A stretch of 64,000 bases of DNA, taken from positions 1 to 64,000 of IMG/VR virus record IMGVR_UViG_3300009175_000943. One strand, given 5' to 3'. The stretch comes from a virus. Position numbers and translations under genes: made by a program. Numbering within the stretch: the first letter of the stretch is position 1; every line of letters starts with the position of its first letter. Under the pieces are notes generated by a model. The model was not told the DNA's origin. It did not search any database and saw only the letters and a program-made list of their open reading frames with translations. Below are positions 16,469 through 24,342 of this stretch, in pieces.

Positions 16469-17190
16469 TGATAAAAATAATTACTGTGTCTAATAGAAAG
16501 CCGGTAGAGCCATATTATTGCTATGATGATTTTTTTAAGTCGTGTAAGAAGTATGGAAACAATCCAATTGTATTGGGGGAACATGGAGGATTTAATGGAT
16601 TGATCTCTAAACCCAAGCTTCTTTTGGAATACTTATTAGCCGGAAATGTAAAAGATAAATACATGGTGTTTTCGGATTGTTGGGACGTGGTGATCACTAG
16701 AAATCCAGAAGAACTTCTGAATAGATATCTACCATTTAATACATCTATTGTTTTTAATGCAGAAAGAAATTTATTCCCCAGAACGGATCTGGCGGATAGG
16801 TATCCAGACGTTGGCACTCCTTTCAAACATTTGAATTCTGGATTTTTTATAGGAGAGACGGAGGCGATTATAGCGTTGTTGAAACACTTGAGACTTGAAT
16901 TACAACCGGACGATTATAGAAAACCAGATGGGTCAATGTTCCATTCCAATGATCAAGATAATTTTTTGGAGGCGTTCACACAGCAGCCGGTGCCAATGAA
17001 ATTAGACGTTAGGTGTGAAATAGCACAAACCTTGCACGATGAGTTGCTCGAAAATTACGAGGTAAGCAATACCGGCATTAAGAACAAAATAACAGGAACG
17101 GAACCTATGGTCGTGCATGCTAACGGCGGTGGTAAGACGGGACAAGTGATGCCGGTGTTTATTAGACTTTGGAGAGAGGCAAACCCATGA
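16468..17190 (+). CDS. PLOD/procollagen-type glycosyltransferase
   Basis: A 240-residue glycosyltransferase matching the lysyl-hydroxylase-associated GT fold. It has an N-terminal strand (KIITVSNRKP), LLLEYL, then YMVFSDCWDVVITRNPEELL with a DxxD metal site, IVFNAERNLFP, and the family hallmark FKHLNSGFFIGETEAI followed by SNDQDNFLEAF. The family transfers hexoses onto hydroxylated or other acceptors using UDP-sugars; a Mn-binding His (VVHANGGG) lies near the C-terminus. It is translationally coupled on both sides. What it decorates (virion protein, DNA or host glycan) cannot be read from sequence. Confidence 0.8.
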   Translation: MIKIITVSNRKPVEPYYCYDDFFKSCKKYGNNPIVLGEHGGFNGLISKPKLLLEYLLAGNVKDKYMVFSDCWDVVITRNPEELLNRYLPFNTSIVFNAERNLFPRTDLADRYPDVGTPFKHLNSGFFIGETEAIIALLKHLRLELQPDDYRKPDGSMFHSNDQDNFLEAFTQQPVPMKLDVRCEIAQTLHDELLENYEVSNTGIKNKITGTEPMVVHANGGGKTGQVMPVFIRLWREANP

Positions 17191-17951
17191 TAATGGATGA
17201 AGTGTTGGAAAGATATAGATTATCGCACGAAGCTTTGAATAAAAACGTGGCCTTAGATGAATTTTATTTAAGAGACGGAATAAAGTTCAAGATATGTGCA
17301 GAATCAAGATTTCCATTTGAATTTTTTTGCTTCCGTTCACCACCAATGGTTGAAGAGATGGACGGGTTCTTGTCTATGACAAGAGATCGACATGCTTTAT
17401 TAGATGTTGGGGCGTATCATGGGGTGTTTTCGCTTGCGTTTGCAGCTAGTGGACAGAACAAACAAGCTGTAGCTGTTGAGCCCTCACCAGAGGCACATCC
17501 GAAATTAGCTATTAATATACAAGCTAATTGTCATTTGAAGATTCGTGCAGAGAATGTAGCTTTATCAAATGCTTTTGGTACTTTAGACATGGGTTTTGAG
17601 TGGGATCATGCTGTTGTGAAACAGGCTTTGAACACGGCTGATACCAGAGCGATTGTGGTGCAAAAAACAACTGGTGATTCTCTGTGCGGTCGAGAGAGTT
17701 TTATGCCAGATGTTATAAAGATAGACGTTGAAGGGCACGAACTAAAAGTTCTTCAAGGTCTTGCGAGTGTAATTGAACAAAACCATCCCATTATTTTTTT
17801 GGAATTGCATCCATTGCATTTGGAGAAAGAAGGAGATAGTTTAGCAGATATAGAAAAATTTATTGTTGAGCATGATTATATCATTACGTCGTCTAGTGGA
17901 GTTATGGCGAATGTATATAATTTTGAAAGAGTGGTTCTGAAAAGGAAATAG
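17187..17951 (+). CDS. FkbM-family methyltransferase
   Basis: A 254-residue SAM enzyme. ALLDVGAYHGVFSLAFA is motif I, AVAVEPSPEAHPKL is the FkbM-type acidic loop, and PDVIKIDVEGHELKVLQGL is the strongly diagnostic FkbM segment, followed by PIIFLELHP. The family O-methylates sugars and polyketides. The ATG overlaps the previous stop (ATGA); ATG 17193 is an alternative. It sits inside a run of glycosyltransferases, so capping of a phage-made glycan is the likely job. Confidence 0.85.
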   Translation: MIMDEVLERYRLSHEALNKNVALDEFYLRDGIKFKICAESRFPFEFFCFRSPPMVEEMDGFLSMTRDRHALLDVGAYHGVFSLAFAASGQNKQAVAVEPSPEAHPKLAINIQANCHLKIRAENVALSNAFGTLDMGFEWDHAVVKQALNTADTRAIVVQKTTGDSLCGRESFMPDVIKIDVEGHELKVLQGLASVIEQNHPIIFLELHPLHLEKEGDSLADIEKFIVEHDYIITSSSGVMANVYNFERVVLKRK

Positions 17952-17954
17952 TAT

Positions 17955-18764
17955 ATGAAGATATCATGTATTATAAACTGCGATACCAGAAGTGGATTTG
18001 AGCAACAAGAGACCGCATTTACAAAAATGAATGAAGGGTGTCGATCTGTAGATTTCTTAACAGATGGAGTTAAGAACAAGAAAATTTTTTTAGATGGGTT
18101 CGATATAGAAGTAATTGTTTTTGTGGATGAGCACAATAACGTGCCACCAGATGTTTTGGCAACATTACGAGAGGTGGCAGATGTAGTAGTGTTGAGAAAG
18201 CATACAAAATATTATCACGGAGGAATTTTCGATAAATTCAATGATATTAATTATCTTCATGCGTTTATGATGGCGAGAGGTGATTATATTTTTCATTTTG
18301 ATGCTGACTGTGCTGCATTTACCAGCGGTCCACAGCATATTCAATGGCTTATTTCTTTATTAGACAATTATAAATTTGTATCGTATCCTAGTGCGTGGAG
18401 TCCTCATGCTGTCAATGATCCGCAATTTGATCACATGTGGGCCTCTACTAGATTTTTTGCATGCCATCATTCAACTTTAGATTTTACGGAAATTGAAAAA
18501 TGTTTAGTAAATCCAGATTATATGTGGTCTAAGTATGGCGACAAAAGGCGAAGATTATCATGGATGGAACATGTATTGGGAATTACTTGTGGATCTAATG
18601 TATTTTATCCTCCAATAGAAATAGAAAAATATATGATTTTCTGTTGGGACACATATAGGGTCGGAGTGTTGGGCCATTTGAATGTATTGCCATACGAGGC
18701 AATATTGAATTTTGTAAAATTAGCTGGAGGAATACACTACCCAGCAGACGTAAAAGGAACATGA
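17955..18764 (+). CDS. glycosyltransferase family 2-like (GT-A)
   Basis: A 269-residue protein with a GT-A layout. It has an N-terminal strand (KISCIINCDTRSG), an acidic loop (VIVFVDEHNNVP), NYLHAFMMARGDYIFHFDADCAAF containing the DxD metal motif, and a later acceptor-side domain with Trp/Cys-rich segments (MWSKYGDKRRR, ITCGSNVFYPP). Donor and acceptor are unknown. It begins 3 nt after the FkbM gene and overlaps the next methyltransferase, so it is part of one operon. Confidence 0.75.
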   Translation: MKISCIINCDTRSGFEQQETAFTKMNEGCRSVDFLTDGVKNKKIFLDGFDIEVIVFVDEHNNVPPDVLATLREVADVVVLRKHTKYYHGGIFDKFNDINYLHAFMMARGDYIFHFDADCAAFTSGPQHIQWLISLLDNYKFVSYPSAWSPHAVNDPQFDHMWASTRFFACHHSTLDFTEIEKCLVNPDYMWSKYGDKRRRLSWMEHVLGITCGSNVFYPPIEIEKYMIFCWDTYRVGVLGHLNVLPYEAILNFVKLAGGIHYPADVKGT

Positions 18765-19471
18765 TGAATTTACCAAAAATAGACATTATTGAATTATTCA
18801 AAGCCACGCCAGGAGCTATTTCTGTTTGTGAAATGGTAGCAATTTATAACATTGCCTCACAGGCTCCGCAAGGCTCAACATTTGAAACCGGAAGTCATGC
18901 TGGCAAGTCTTCTATTGCGGCAAGTTGTGGTTTTAATGGGCGAAGAACTCATCATTTAATTGATCCTTGTTACGATTTGAGTAATCGAGAGGCGTGGAAA
19001 CATGCGTGCCAAGAATCGCCGGAAAATATGCCGTGGGCTTATGTGAACGATGTGGATTTCTGCGACAAAGTATGTAATAGAGTTTTGCAGGCAAGTAACG
19101 GAAATGTAAGTCCGCATCTTATGGGAGATTATTCATTGCACGCCATCCCTTTAATACAAGATAACATAGCATATGCTTTTTTAGATAGCGACCAACATCA
19201 ATATGAATTAGTAAAAGCAGAATGTGAATTAATTAGAAATAGAATGGCGGTAGGTGGTATCATTGCTTTTCATGATTTTAGAAATCAGTATGTTGGACCT
19301 CAACAAGTGTACAATGAATTATTAGCAACCGGTGAGTGGCAGGAGGTGGCGGTGCCAGCTAGTGAAATTCGTGCATTTGTGAGTTCTATAGGTGGGGAAA
19401 ATGGCAATAATACTTGGCACGCTGTAGGTGTGGATTTGCCTTTATTTGTGGGAGCAATTAGGAAGATATAG
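18764..19471 (+). CDS. class I SAM-dependent methyltransferase
   Basis: A 235-residue protein with FETGSHAGKSSIAAS as SAM-binding loop, HLIDPCYDLSN, then AYAFLDSDQHQYELVKAE and GGIIAFHDFRNQYVGP, the pattern of Methyltransf_24-type sugar O-methyltransferases with a D/H metal triad. ATG 18764 is used because AAGGA stands 5 nt before it; ATG 18761 is also possible. It closes the plus-strand glycan operon, converging with the minus-strand glycosyltransferase-like gene. Confidence 0.78.
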   Translation: MNLPKIDIIELFKATPGAISVCEMVAIYNIASQAPQGSTFETGSHAGKSSIAASCGFNGRRTHHLIDPCYDLSNREAWKHACQESPENMPWAYVNDVDFCDKVCNRVLQASNGNVSPHLMGDYSLHAIPLIQDNIAYAFLDSDQHQYELVKAECELIRNRMAVGGIIAFHDFRNQYVGPQQVYNELLATGEWQEVAVPASEIRAFVSSIGGENGNNTWHAVGVDLPLFVGAIRKI

Positions 19472-19477
19472 ATGATT

Positions 19478-20419
19478 CTACAATATCGTATTGGCTTTCA
19501 TTGTATTTAAGATGTACGTGGTGCGGGCTGTTTTTGAATAATTAGCATTCATGTGTTGGATGCCATTCATGTAAATTTCGTAAAGGCGATCTGAATCACT
19601 GATAATCGATATGATGTTTTCAATTTCCGATGTAGTGACTTCTCCCCAAACGTCACCTACTTCAACACAATTAACATTTCCAGTCCAGGGGTAGGCCATC
19701 TTTTCGTCATTGCGTTGTCGCAACATGGGAGCGATAGTGATGAGTTGGTATGGTCGTTCACTACCAAATCCTCCACCATCTGCTTCGATAAACATTTTGG
19801 CTTGGCGATGGCGATTGAGCCATTCATCATGCGAGATTCTTACGAATGGCCAAAAACAGTCTACTTTTAATCTTTTGTCTTGGAGTAAACTGCATACAAG
19901 ATTGGCACGCCAAGGACTAGATGCTCCTATGAAACAAATATCATTGGATCTAGAGAATAGCTGCTCTTTTGTAATAGGTTGAAACATGTGGTCTTGAAAT
20001 TGACAATATTCGAGAGGATGCACAAAATCAGGATATTGTTGGCTGGCTTGCATTTTACGCATGAAGTACAATTTCAAAGTACCGGCATTTAATGTGCGAC
20101 CAAGGAATACAGCCCATTCTTGATGTTGTGCTATTTTTTCCGCTAGTGACTTCCAGTTATTGAAACCAATCCATGAAGATTGCATGTCTTTGCAGCCCCA
20201 ATAATCGAAGGCATCAAAGTAGACTACGGGAATCTTTCTTGTTAGCACAACATTGAGAATATTCCAATCATATGGCGCAAATCCACTGTGGCTATCAAAA
20301 AACACTACGTCTGCATGATTAGGATCTGTGACAACGTGATGTCCAAATGCTTCAAAATGCATCCATTCGAACAATCCTGGAGAAGAAAATCCAGTAGGAC
20401 TGATGAACAATATATTCAT
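19478..20419 (-). CDS. putative glycosyltransferase-like protein
   Basis: A 313-residue protein starting MNILFISPTGFSSPG after a good AAGGGG site. It has two Rossmann-like halves: an N-terminal half with HADVVFFDSHSG and VVYFDAFDYWG, and a C-terminal half with DICFIGASSPWRANLV and AKMFIEADGGGFGSERPYQ, the position where GT-B enzymes bind nucleotide sugar. It resembles the 15500-16468 protein in layout and probably shares a function at the opposite end of the cluster. Confidence 0.55.
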   Translation of the reverse strand: MNILFISPTGFSSPGLFEWMHFEAFGHHVVTDPNHADVVFFDSHSGFAPYDWNILNVVLTRKIPVVYFDAFDYWGCKDMQSSWIGFNNWKSLAEKIAQHQEWAVFLGRTLNAGTLKLYFMRKMQASQQYPDFVHPLEYCQFQDHMFQPITKEQLFSRSNDICFIGASSPWRANLVCSLLQDKRLKVDCFWPFVRISHDEWLNRHRQAKMFIEADGGGFGSERPYQLITIAPMLRQRNDEKMAYPWTGNVNCVEVGDVWGEVTTSEIENIISIISDSDRLYEIYMNGIQHMNANYSKTARTTYILNTMKANTIL

Positions 20420-20474
20420 AATTTTACCCCTTGTCACTTCTATATAGACGTGATAAGATGTAAGTGACCGATAG

Positions 20475-20585
20475 ATGGTCAAAATAATTTTTTATGTAAG
20501 GTTCACTCGACGTAATAGTCGGTGGTACGGTAGAGCCAATGAGTGGGCGGTCGATATTTATGATTTTATAGAAAAAATGATTTAA
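20475..20585 (+). CDS. possible small protein (36 aa)
   Basis: An ORF of 36 codons (MVKIIFYVRFTRR...) with a protein-like composition rich in Trp, Tyr and Arg in an otherwise empty 370-nt gap (20420-20789). It has no clear ribosome binding site. A second open stretch in another frame just downstream (20600-20670) also has protein-like composition without a start codon. The pair may be the remains of a decayed gene. The gap also holds a terminator and a promoter, listed separately. Confidence 0.25.
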   Translation: MVKIIFYVRFTRRNSRWYGRANEWAVDIYDFIEKMI

Positions 20586-20679
20586 TGTCGAAAATGAAAA
20601 GACGACGTAAACAATCGATCATGGCACACTGATGAATTTACCAAATATGTGCAGCTAGGATTGGCTGAATAAATGAGGA

Positions 20680-20706
20680 AAACGCCCGGCGACGGCCGGG
20701 CGTTTT
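20680..20706 (+). terminator. rho-independent terminator
   Basis: AAACGCCCGGC, GACG loop, GCCGGGCGTTTT. No gene is clearly recognised directly upstream, so it closes either the possible 36-aa gene or a lost gene. Confidence 0.88.
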
Positions 20707-20714
20707 CGTTTCTA

Positions 20715-20743
20715 TTGACATTATTTTACAATTTCGCTATGCT
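20715..20743 (+). promoter_or_regulatory. sigma70-like promoter for the deoxyribosyltransferase operon
   Basis: TTGACA, 17-bp spacer TTATTTTACAATTTCGC, TATGCT. The -35 box is a perfect consensus. The spacer is almost the same as in the promoter at 1976-2004. It lies immediately after a terminator and 47 nt before the next gene. Confidence 0.85.
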
Positions 20744-20789
20744 GGTGGAATTGAAGTTCTATGTACGTTTTCTCGATAAGGAACCAATC

Positions 20790-21239
20790 ATGCGAGTATA
20801 TTGCGCTCGACCTATTTCTGGATGTAGTTTTGATGAAGTAACGACCTATTACAGGGAGACCGTGGACATTCTCAAGGGAATGGGCTATGAAGTCTTATTC
20901 CCCATGTGTGGGAAGGGCTATCTTCGTAATGAGATTGAGTTTAAGGCACATGGGTATAACAACCCTCTTTCTACAAATCACGCTATTGTAGAGCGTGATC
21001 GCTGGATGACTCAATCCTGCGACATTCTGTTTGTGTATCTTGTGGGTGCTAAATTGGTATCCATAGGCAGTGTTGCTGAGATGGCTTGGGCACATCATAT
21101 GGGCAAACACACGATTGTTATCATGGAAGAGGGCAACATTCATCAACATGCTTTTATTTTAGACATGGCTGACGTAATCTTCCCCACCTATCAAGAGGGG
21201 TTGGACTATCTTGAGAAGTTTGCAAAAGGTGAGATATGA
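20790..21239 (+). CDS. nucleoside 2-deoxyribosyltransferase-like protein
   Basis: A 149-residue protein starting MRVYCARPISGCSFDEV. It has the family's small Rossmann-like layout: RPISG loop, YYRETVDILKGMGYEV, IVERDRWMTQSCDILFVYL (central acidic/hydrophobic strand), IGSVAEMAWAHHMGK (Glu nucleophile region), then TIVIMEEGN and AFILDMADVIF. The family moves or cleaves deoxyribose-base bonds in nucleotide salvage. AAGGAACCAATC precedes the ATG. With thyA, dhfr and the MazG-like gene it forms the phage's nucleotide-pool set. Confidence 0.72.
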   Translation: MRVYCARPISGCSFDEVTTYYRETVDILKGMGYEVLFPMCGKGYLRNEIEFKAHGYNNPLSTNHAIVERDRWMTQSCDILFVYLVGAKLVSIGSVAEMAWAHHMGKHTIVIMEEGNIHQHAFILDMADVIFPTYQEGLDYLEKFAKGEI

Positions 21240-21490
21240 TTTTAATGGAAAATTTGGATGTGACCATTCCCATAGATCTTTTACAGACGGTGCAGAACGT
21301 AGGTGTTGAATTTACAGTCATTCCTAGTTATTGCCGCACAGAAATAGATGATCAAGCTCTTTCTGGTTATGACATTAAAGTCTATGGGGCTAGAAATCAA
21401 GAGAAGGCTAAGACAATAGCCAAGGCTATGACGGAGCTTATTAAGTTGCTCAAACAGGTTAAAACATCCCCGGCTGATTTCCAAATTTAG
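21236..21490 (+). CDS. hypothetical protein (84 aa)
   Basis: Overlaps the preceding stop (ATGA) with AAGGTGAGAT upstream, so it is coupled to the deoxyribosyltransferase gene. It has a short beta region (VEFTVIPSYC, GYDIKVYG) and a C-terminal Lys-rich helix (EKAKTIAKAMTELIKLLKQ). It resembles no family I know; the size suggests a regulatory or binding partner. Confidence 0.65.
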   Translation: MILMENLDVTIPIDLLQTVQNVGVEFTVIPSYCRTEIDDQALSGYDIKVYGARNQEKAKTIAKAMTELIKLLKQVKTSPADFQI

Positions 21491-21524
21491 GCATATATAA
21501 CGCTAGATCATGAAAAGAGGTTAT

Positions 21525-21716
21525 ATGATAAACATTAATAAGCTAATTGGAATGCCCGTTAAAGAAGCAAGAACGCTTTGTGAAGAGGTTGGGGTCAGAC
21601 TCCGAATCACTAAACAGGACCAGCAAGCTTTCGTGGGCACGTGTGAATACGATACGGATCGTGTGAATGTGCGTGTTGAAAACGGGAAAGTTGCGAAAGT
21701 TGAAGGAATGGGTTAA
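21525..21716 (+). CDS. small I78-inhibitor-like fold protein (63 aa)
   Basis: Residues read IGMPVKEARTLCEE, a basic strand RLRITKQDQQ, then DRVNVRVENGKVAKVEG. This is the layout of small phage proteins related to I78-type protease inhibitors (a helix packed on a beta sheet ending with the NVRVENG loop). Whether it inhibits anything is unknown. AAGAGG precedes the ATG, and a TATATAA box lies further upstream at about 21494. The stop overlaps the start of the RlmN-like gene (TAATG). Confidence 0.55.
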   Translation: MININKLIGMPVKEARTLCEEVGVRLRITKQDQQAFVGTCEYDTDRVNVRVENGKVAKVEGMG

Positions 21717-22660
21717 TGCGTCTGATTGATAAAATCAGTTCAAAAGTAGATAAGACAGTAAAATTCATTTTTCAACTCAAGGATGGCCTCATTACCGAGG
21801 CAGCCTACATCAATAAGGACGACGGCAAAGATATAATTTGCGTGTCGTGCCAGACTGCGTGCCCATTGGGTTGTGAATTTTGTCATACCACAGATGCGAT
21901 TGGCAAGATCCGGGCTAGAAATTTAGAAGCCACAGAAATGATAGATGTGGTTTCGGCATCACATGCGCTGCTCGAATTAGGGCAGAATAAACGGATGCTT
22001 CTCATATCTTACATGGGCTGTGGTGAACCCATGTGCAACACTTGGCATGTGCTTGGGAGTATGCATAAGCTCAGGGAGGAGTATTCTCTAATTAGATTTG
22101 CCATTGCCACGCTTCTTCCAAGTCACACTTGGACAAATTTTTTCCATTTAATCAAAATGGTACAAACGCATAAGTTCGATCTCAAGATGCATTTGTCTTT
22201 GCACTTTACGGATGATGACATTCGTAAAGAATGGATGCCAGCGGCGTTGCCATATCGCACGGCCATTGCTGCATTGGAGTTCTACGCTAACTTGACCGGC
22301 AATTCGGTTGAAGCACATTATGCGATGATTGATGGTGTGAATGACAGTGACGATAATGCTTATGCACTTGTAGATGCATTGCAGGGCAGGGGTATCCCAG
22401 TGAAGTTGCTGCAATATAATGAACGCAAGACCATCAATCATCACACCACTGAAAATAGTCGTGTCCAAAGATTTATGGATATTTTATGGGACGAAGCAAT
22501 TGATTGTGAATATTACGTACCACCGGGATTAGACGTAGGAGCTAGTTGTGGTCAATTTTTGTTAGATTACTATCTCAAGTATAATACCATAGGGGAAAAT
22601 CAAAATGCATTACAATCCACATTATGTGCAGTTGACGGAAAATTTGACCTTGGATATTAA
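21716..22660 (+). CDS. RlmN/Cfr-like radical SAM methyltransferase
   Basis: A 314-residue radical SAM protein. The iron-sulphur cluster motif is C49xxxC53xxC56 (ACPLGCEFC). The two methyl-transfer cysteines of RlmN/Cfr have equivalents: C42 in IICVSCQ and C278 in GASCGQF. MGCGEP corresponds to the GMGEP SAM loop. E. coli RlmN methylates A2503 of 23S rRNA and A37 of some tRNAs; Cfr acts on the same nucleotide. The protein lacks the usual N-terminal helical domain of about 90 residues, so substrate choice may differ. Its last 56 nt overlap the next gene. A role in modifying host ribosomes or tRNA during infection is inferred. Confidence 0.82.
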   Translation: MRLIDKISSKVDKTVKFIFQLKDGLITEAAYINKDDGKDIICVSCQTACPLGCEFCHTTDAIGKIRARNLEATEMIDVVSASHALLELGQNKRMLLISYMGCGEPMCNTWHVLGSMHKLREEYSLIRFAIATLLPSHTWTNFFHLIKMVQTHKFDLKMHLSLHFTDDDIRKEWMPAALPYRTAIAALEFYANLTGNSVEAHYAMIDGVNDSDDNAYALVDALQGRGIPVKLLQYNERKTINHHTTENSRVQRFMDILWDEAIDCEYYVPPGLDVGASCGQFLLDYYLKYNTIGENQNALQSTLCAVDGKFDLGY

Positions 22661-22832
22661 TCGTATAATTTTAGCGGAATTGTCCCCGCCAGATTATAGC
22701 CGCAAATATGAGCACTATAGGGTGTATTTAGATGGACATGAATCTTGTTTCACTTTCAACTCAGATGAAACGCAAGCTCTCAAGAAGTTAATGCCTATGC
22801 TTGCCGAACAATGTGCTCAACAAGAAGAGTGA
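22605..22832 (+). CDS. hypothetical protein (75 aa)
   Basis: Begins inside the end of the RlmN-like gene with GGGGAAAATC before the ATG. It has MHYNPHYVQL, an acidic/aromatic middle (YEHYRVYLDGHESCFTFN) and a helical C-terminus (LKKLMPMLAEQCAQQ). No family recognised. The large overlap suggests coupled translation. Confidence 0.6.
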   Translation: MHYNPHYVQLTENLTLDINRIILAELSPPDYSRKYEHYRVYLDGHESCFTFNSDETQALKKLMPMLAEQCAQQEE

Positions 22833-22845
22833 TGGAGAGTTTAAT

Positions 22846-23058
22846 ATGGAACGCAATCCGCCTGATGGTTGGCATCCCATCGAAGCTTATACCAATGGTC
22901 GTGAGATTGTAATATTGGGAACTCCGCCTATTACAAGAACTGGAGAAGAGCATAAACATAATTGTCAAGAAATGGGTTGCGATTTGGCGCACATTATTGC
23001 AGTAATGCCTTATCCGTTTCCTGGAACATTCGAAAAGAGTAAACAACAGAATGGATGA
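22846..23058 (+). CDS. hypothetical protein (70 aa)
   Basis: The start at 22846 follows GGAGAGTTTAAT. It contains WHPIEAYTNGREIVILGTPP, which resembles small phage DUF551-like proteins (W.PI..A..DG..VLV), with Cys/His residues further on (HNCQEMGCD, AHIIAV). Assignment is tentative. It overlaps the next gene by 8 nt. Confidence 0.55.
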   Translation: MERNPPDGWHPIEAYTNGREIVILGTPPITRTGEEHKHNCQEMGCDLAHIIAVMPYPFPGTFEKSKQQNG

Positions 23059-23269
23059 TAATGTAAATTTTCAAAAAATATTAGAGCATGTATGTATGGT
23101 TCATTCACACGCCTTGACAGAATGCACGTGTGGTGGTAAATTAAGTTTTCAAATGCAAGAGCTTTGCCAAGGCAAAGATGGTTATTACGATCAGATGTCA
23201 TATCAATGTGACACATGTAAAAAGATATTCAAGCGTAGATTCGATGTCCCTCATATGAAAGGAAAATAA
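23051..23269 (+). CDS. small zinc-ribbon-like protein (72 aa)
   Basis: Two cysteine pairs (CTCGG and CDTCKK, about 30 residues apart) form a plausible zinc ribbon. The N-terminus is a short helix with His residues (HVCMVHSHALTEC). It overlaps its neighbours on both sides and so belongs to the 20.8-24.3 kb operon. DNA or protein binding is possible; no partner is suggested. Confidence 0.6.
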   Translation: MDDNVNFQKILEHVCMVHSHALTECTCGGKLSFQMQELCQGKDGYYDQMSYQCDTCKKIFKRRFDVPHMKGK

Positions 23270-23490
23270 TGACGAAATCAGCAAAATCTCTGGCTAAACA
23301 CAAGGTTAGCAAGACGGTAGAACGTAAACCAAAAAAGGTTGTTTCTGACGAACAGCGAGAAGCAGATCGTCAAAGAAATATTGAAAGACTTTCTTTGGAT
23401 AGAAACCGCAATCGTGATTACAAACATCCGTTTTCTGCCGAAGAGCAGGGTAGACAAATAATGAGTGCTCAACGAGCATATCGAAAGTAA
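23269..23490 (+). CDS. hypothetical basic protein (73 aa)
   Basis: A Lys/Arg-rich, probably disordered or helical protein (MTKSAKSLAKHKVSKTVERK...). Its ATG overlaps the previous stop by 1 nt. There is no recognisable domain. It precedes thyA by 15 nt. Confidence 0.55.
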   Translation: MTKSAKSLAKHKVSKTVERKPKKVVSDEQREADRQRNIERLSLDRNRNRDYKHPFSAEEQGRQIMSAQRAYRK

Positions 23491-23505
23491 TGAAAGGTGA
23501 ATAGA

Positions 23506-24342
23506 ATGAAACAATATCTTGATGGTTTGAAATTGATTTTGGATCATGGGCAGTTGGTGCCCAACCGAACCGGTGTGAGTGCTTATACTTACCCACACGC
23601 TATGATTAGACACGATATGTCTGAAGGATTTCCTCTGTTGACAACTAAGAAGATGGCTTGGAAGTCCATAAAGGTAGAACTGGAGTTTTTTATCAAAGGT
23701 TTGACTGACAAGCGATGGTTGCAAGAGCGAGGGTGTAACATATGGAATGAATGGTGCAACCCATCGAAGATACCTGCCGGGTTATCTGGCGAAGAGAAGA
23801 AGAAATTTCAACTAGAAGAACCCGATTTAGGTTTTGTATATGGGTATCAGTGGAGGAATTTTAACTCACAAGGGGTTGATCAGTTAAAATTTGTGGTGGA
23901 TCAACTGAAAACCAATCCGAGTAATCGACAATTGGTGGTATCGGCTTGGAATCCATGCCAAACAGGAGAGATGGCCCTCCCTCCGTGTCATATCCTCCAT
24001 CATGTATTTGTGCTTGGAGATAAATTGAATTTGTGTTTCTTCATGCGGTCTATAGACAGTTTTTTGGGATTCCCATATAATATTTGTTCGTATGCTTTGT
24101 ATTTGCACTTGTTGTGTAAAGAGACTGGGTACAAAGAGGGAATTTTGACTGGCTATCTAAGTAATTGGCATCTATATGAAAATCACATAGATGCCGCAAA
24201 GACACAGATTCAAAGAGAGCCGTATCCGCTACCGACTGTGAGAACTGATAATTTTACCAGTATATTTGACTGGACGTATGAGGATACGGTGCTGGAAAAT
24301 TATCAGTGCCATCCATCGATTAAGGCAGATATTGCTGTTTAG
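23506..24342 (+). CDS. thyA: thymidylate synthase (ThyA family)
   Basis: A 278-residue ThyA-type enzyme that methylates dUMP to dTMP with methylene-tetrahydrofolate. Visible hallmarks are PNRTG near the start (phosphate-binding Arg), DLGFVYGYQWRNF, the active-site Cys in ALPPCH (C161), and DSFLGFPYNICSYALYLHL, whose Asn is the residue that selects a uracil base. The C-terminus ends in IKADIAV, the mobile flap. RSID replaces the common QRSxD, so a hydroxymethylase variant cannot be fully excluded. The start at 23506 follows AAGGTGAAT. The DHFR gene downstream would recycle its folate. Confidence 0.9.
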   Translation: MKQYLDGLKLILDHGQLVPNRTGVSAYTYPHAMIRHDMSEGFPLLTTKKMAWKSIKVELEFFIKGLTDKRWLQERGCNIWNEWCNPSKIPAGLSGEEKKKFQLEEPDLGFVYGYQWRNFNSQGVDQLKFVVDQLKTNPSNRQLVVSAWNPCQTGEMALPPCHILHHVFVLGDKLNLCFFMRSIDSFLGFPYNICSYALYLHLLCKETGYKEGILTGYLSNWHLYENHIDAAKTQIQREPYPLPTVRTDNFTSIFDWTYEDTVLENYQCHPSIKADIAV

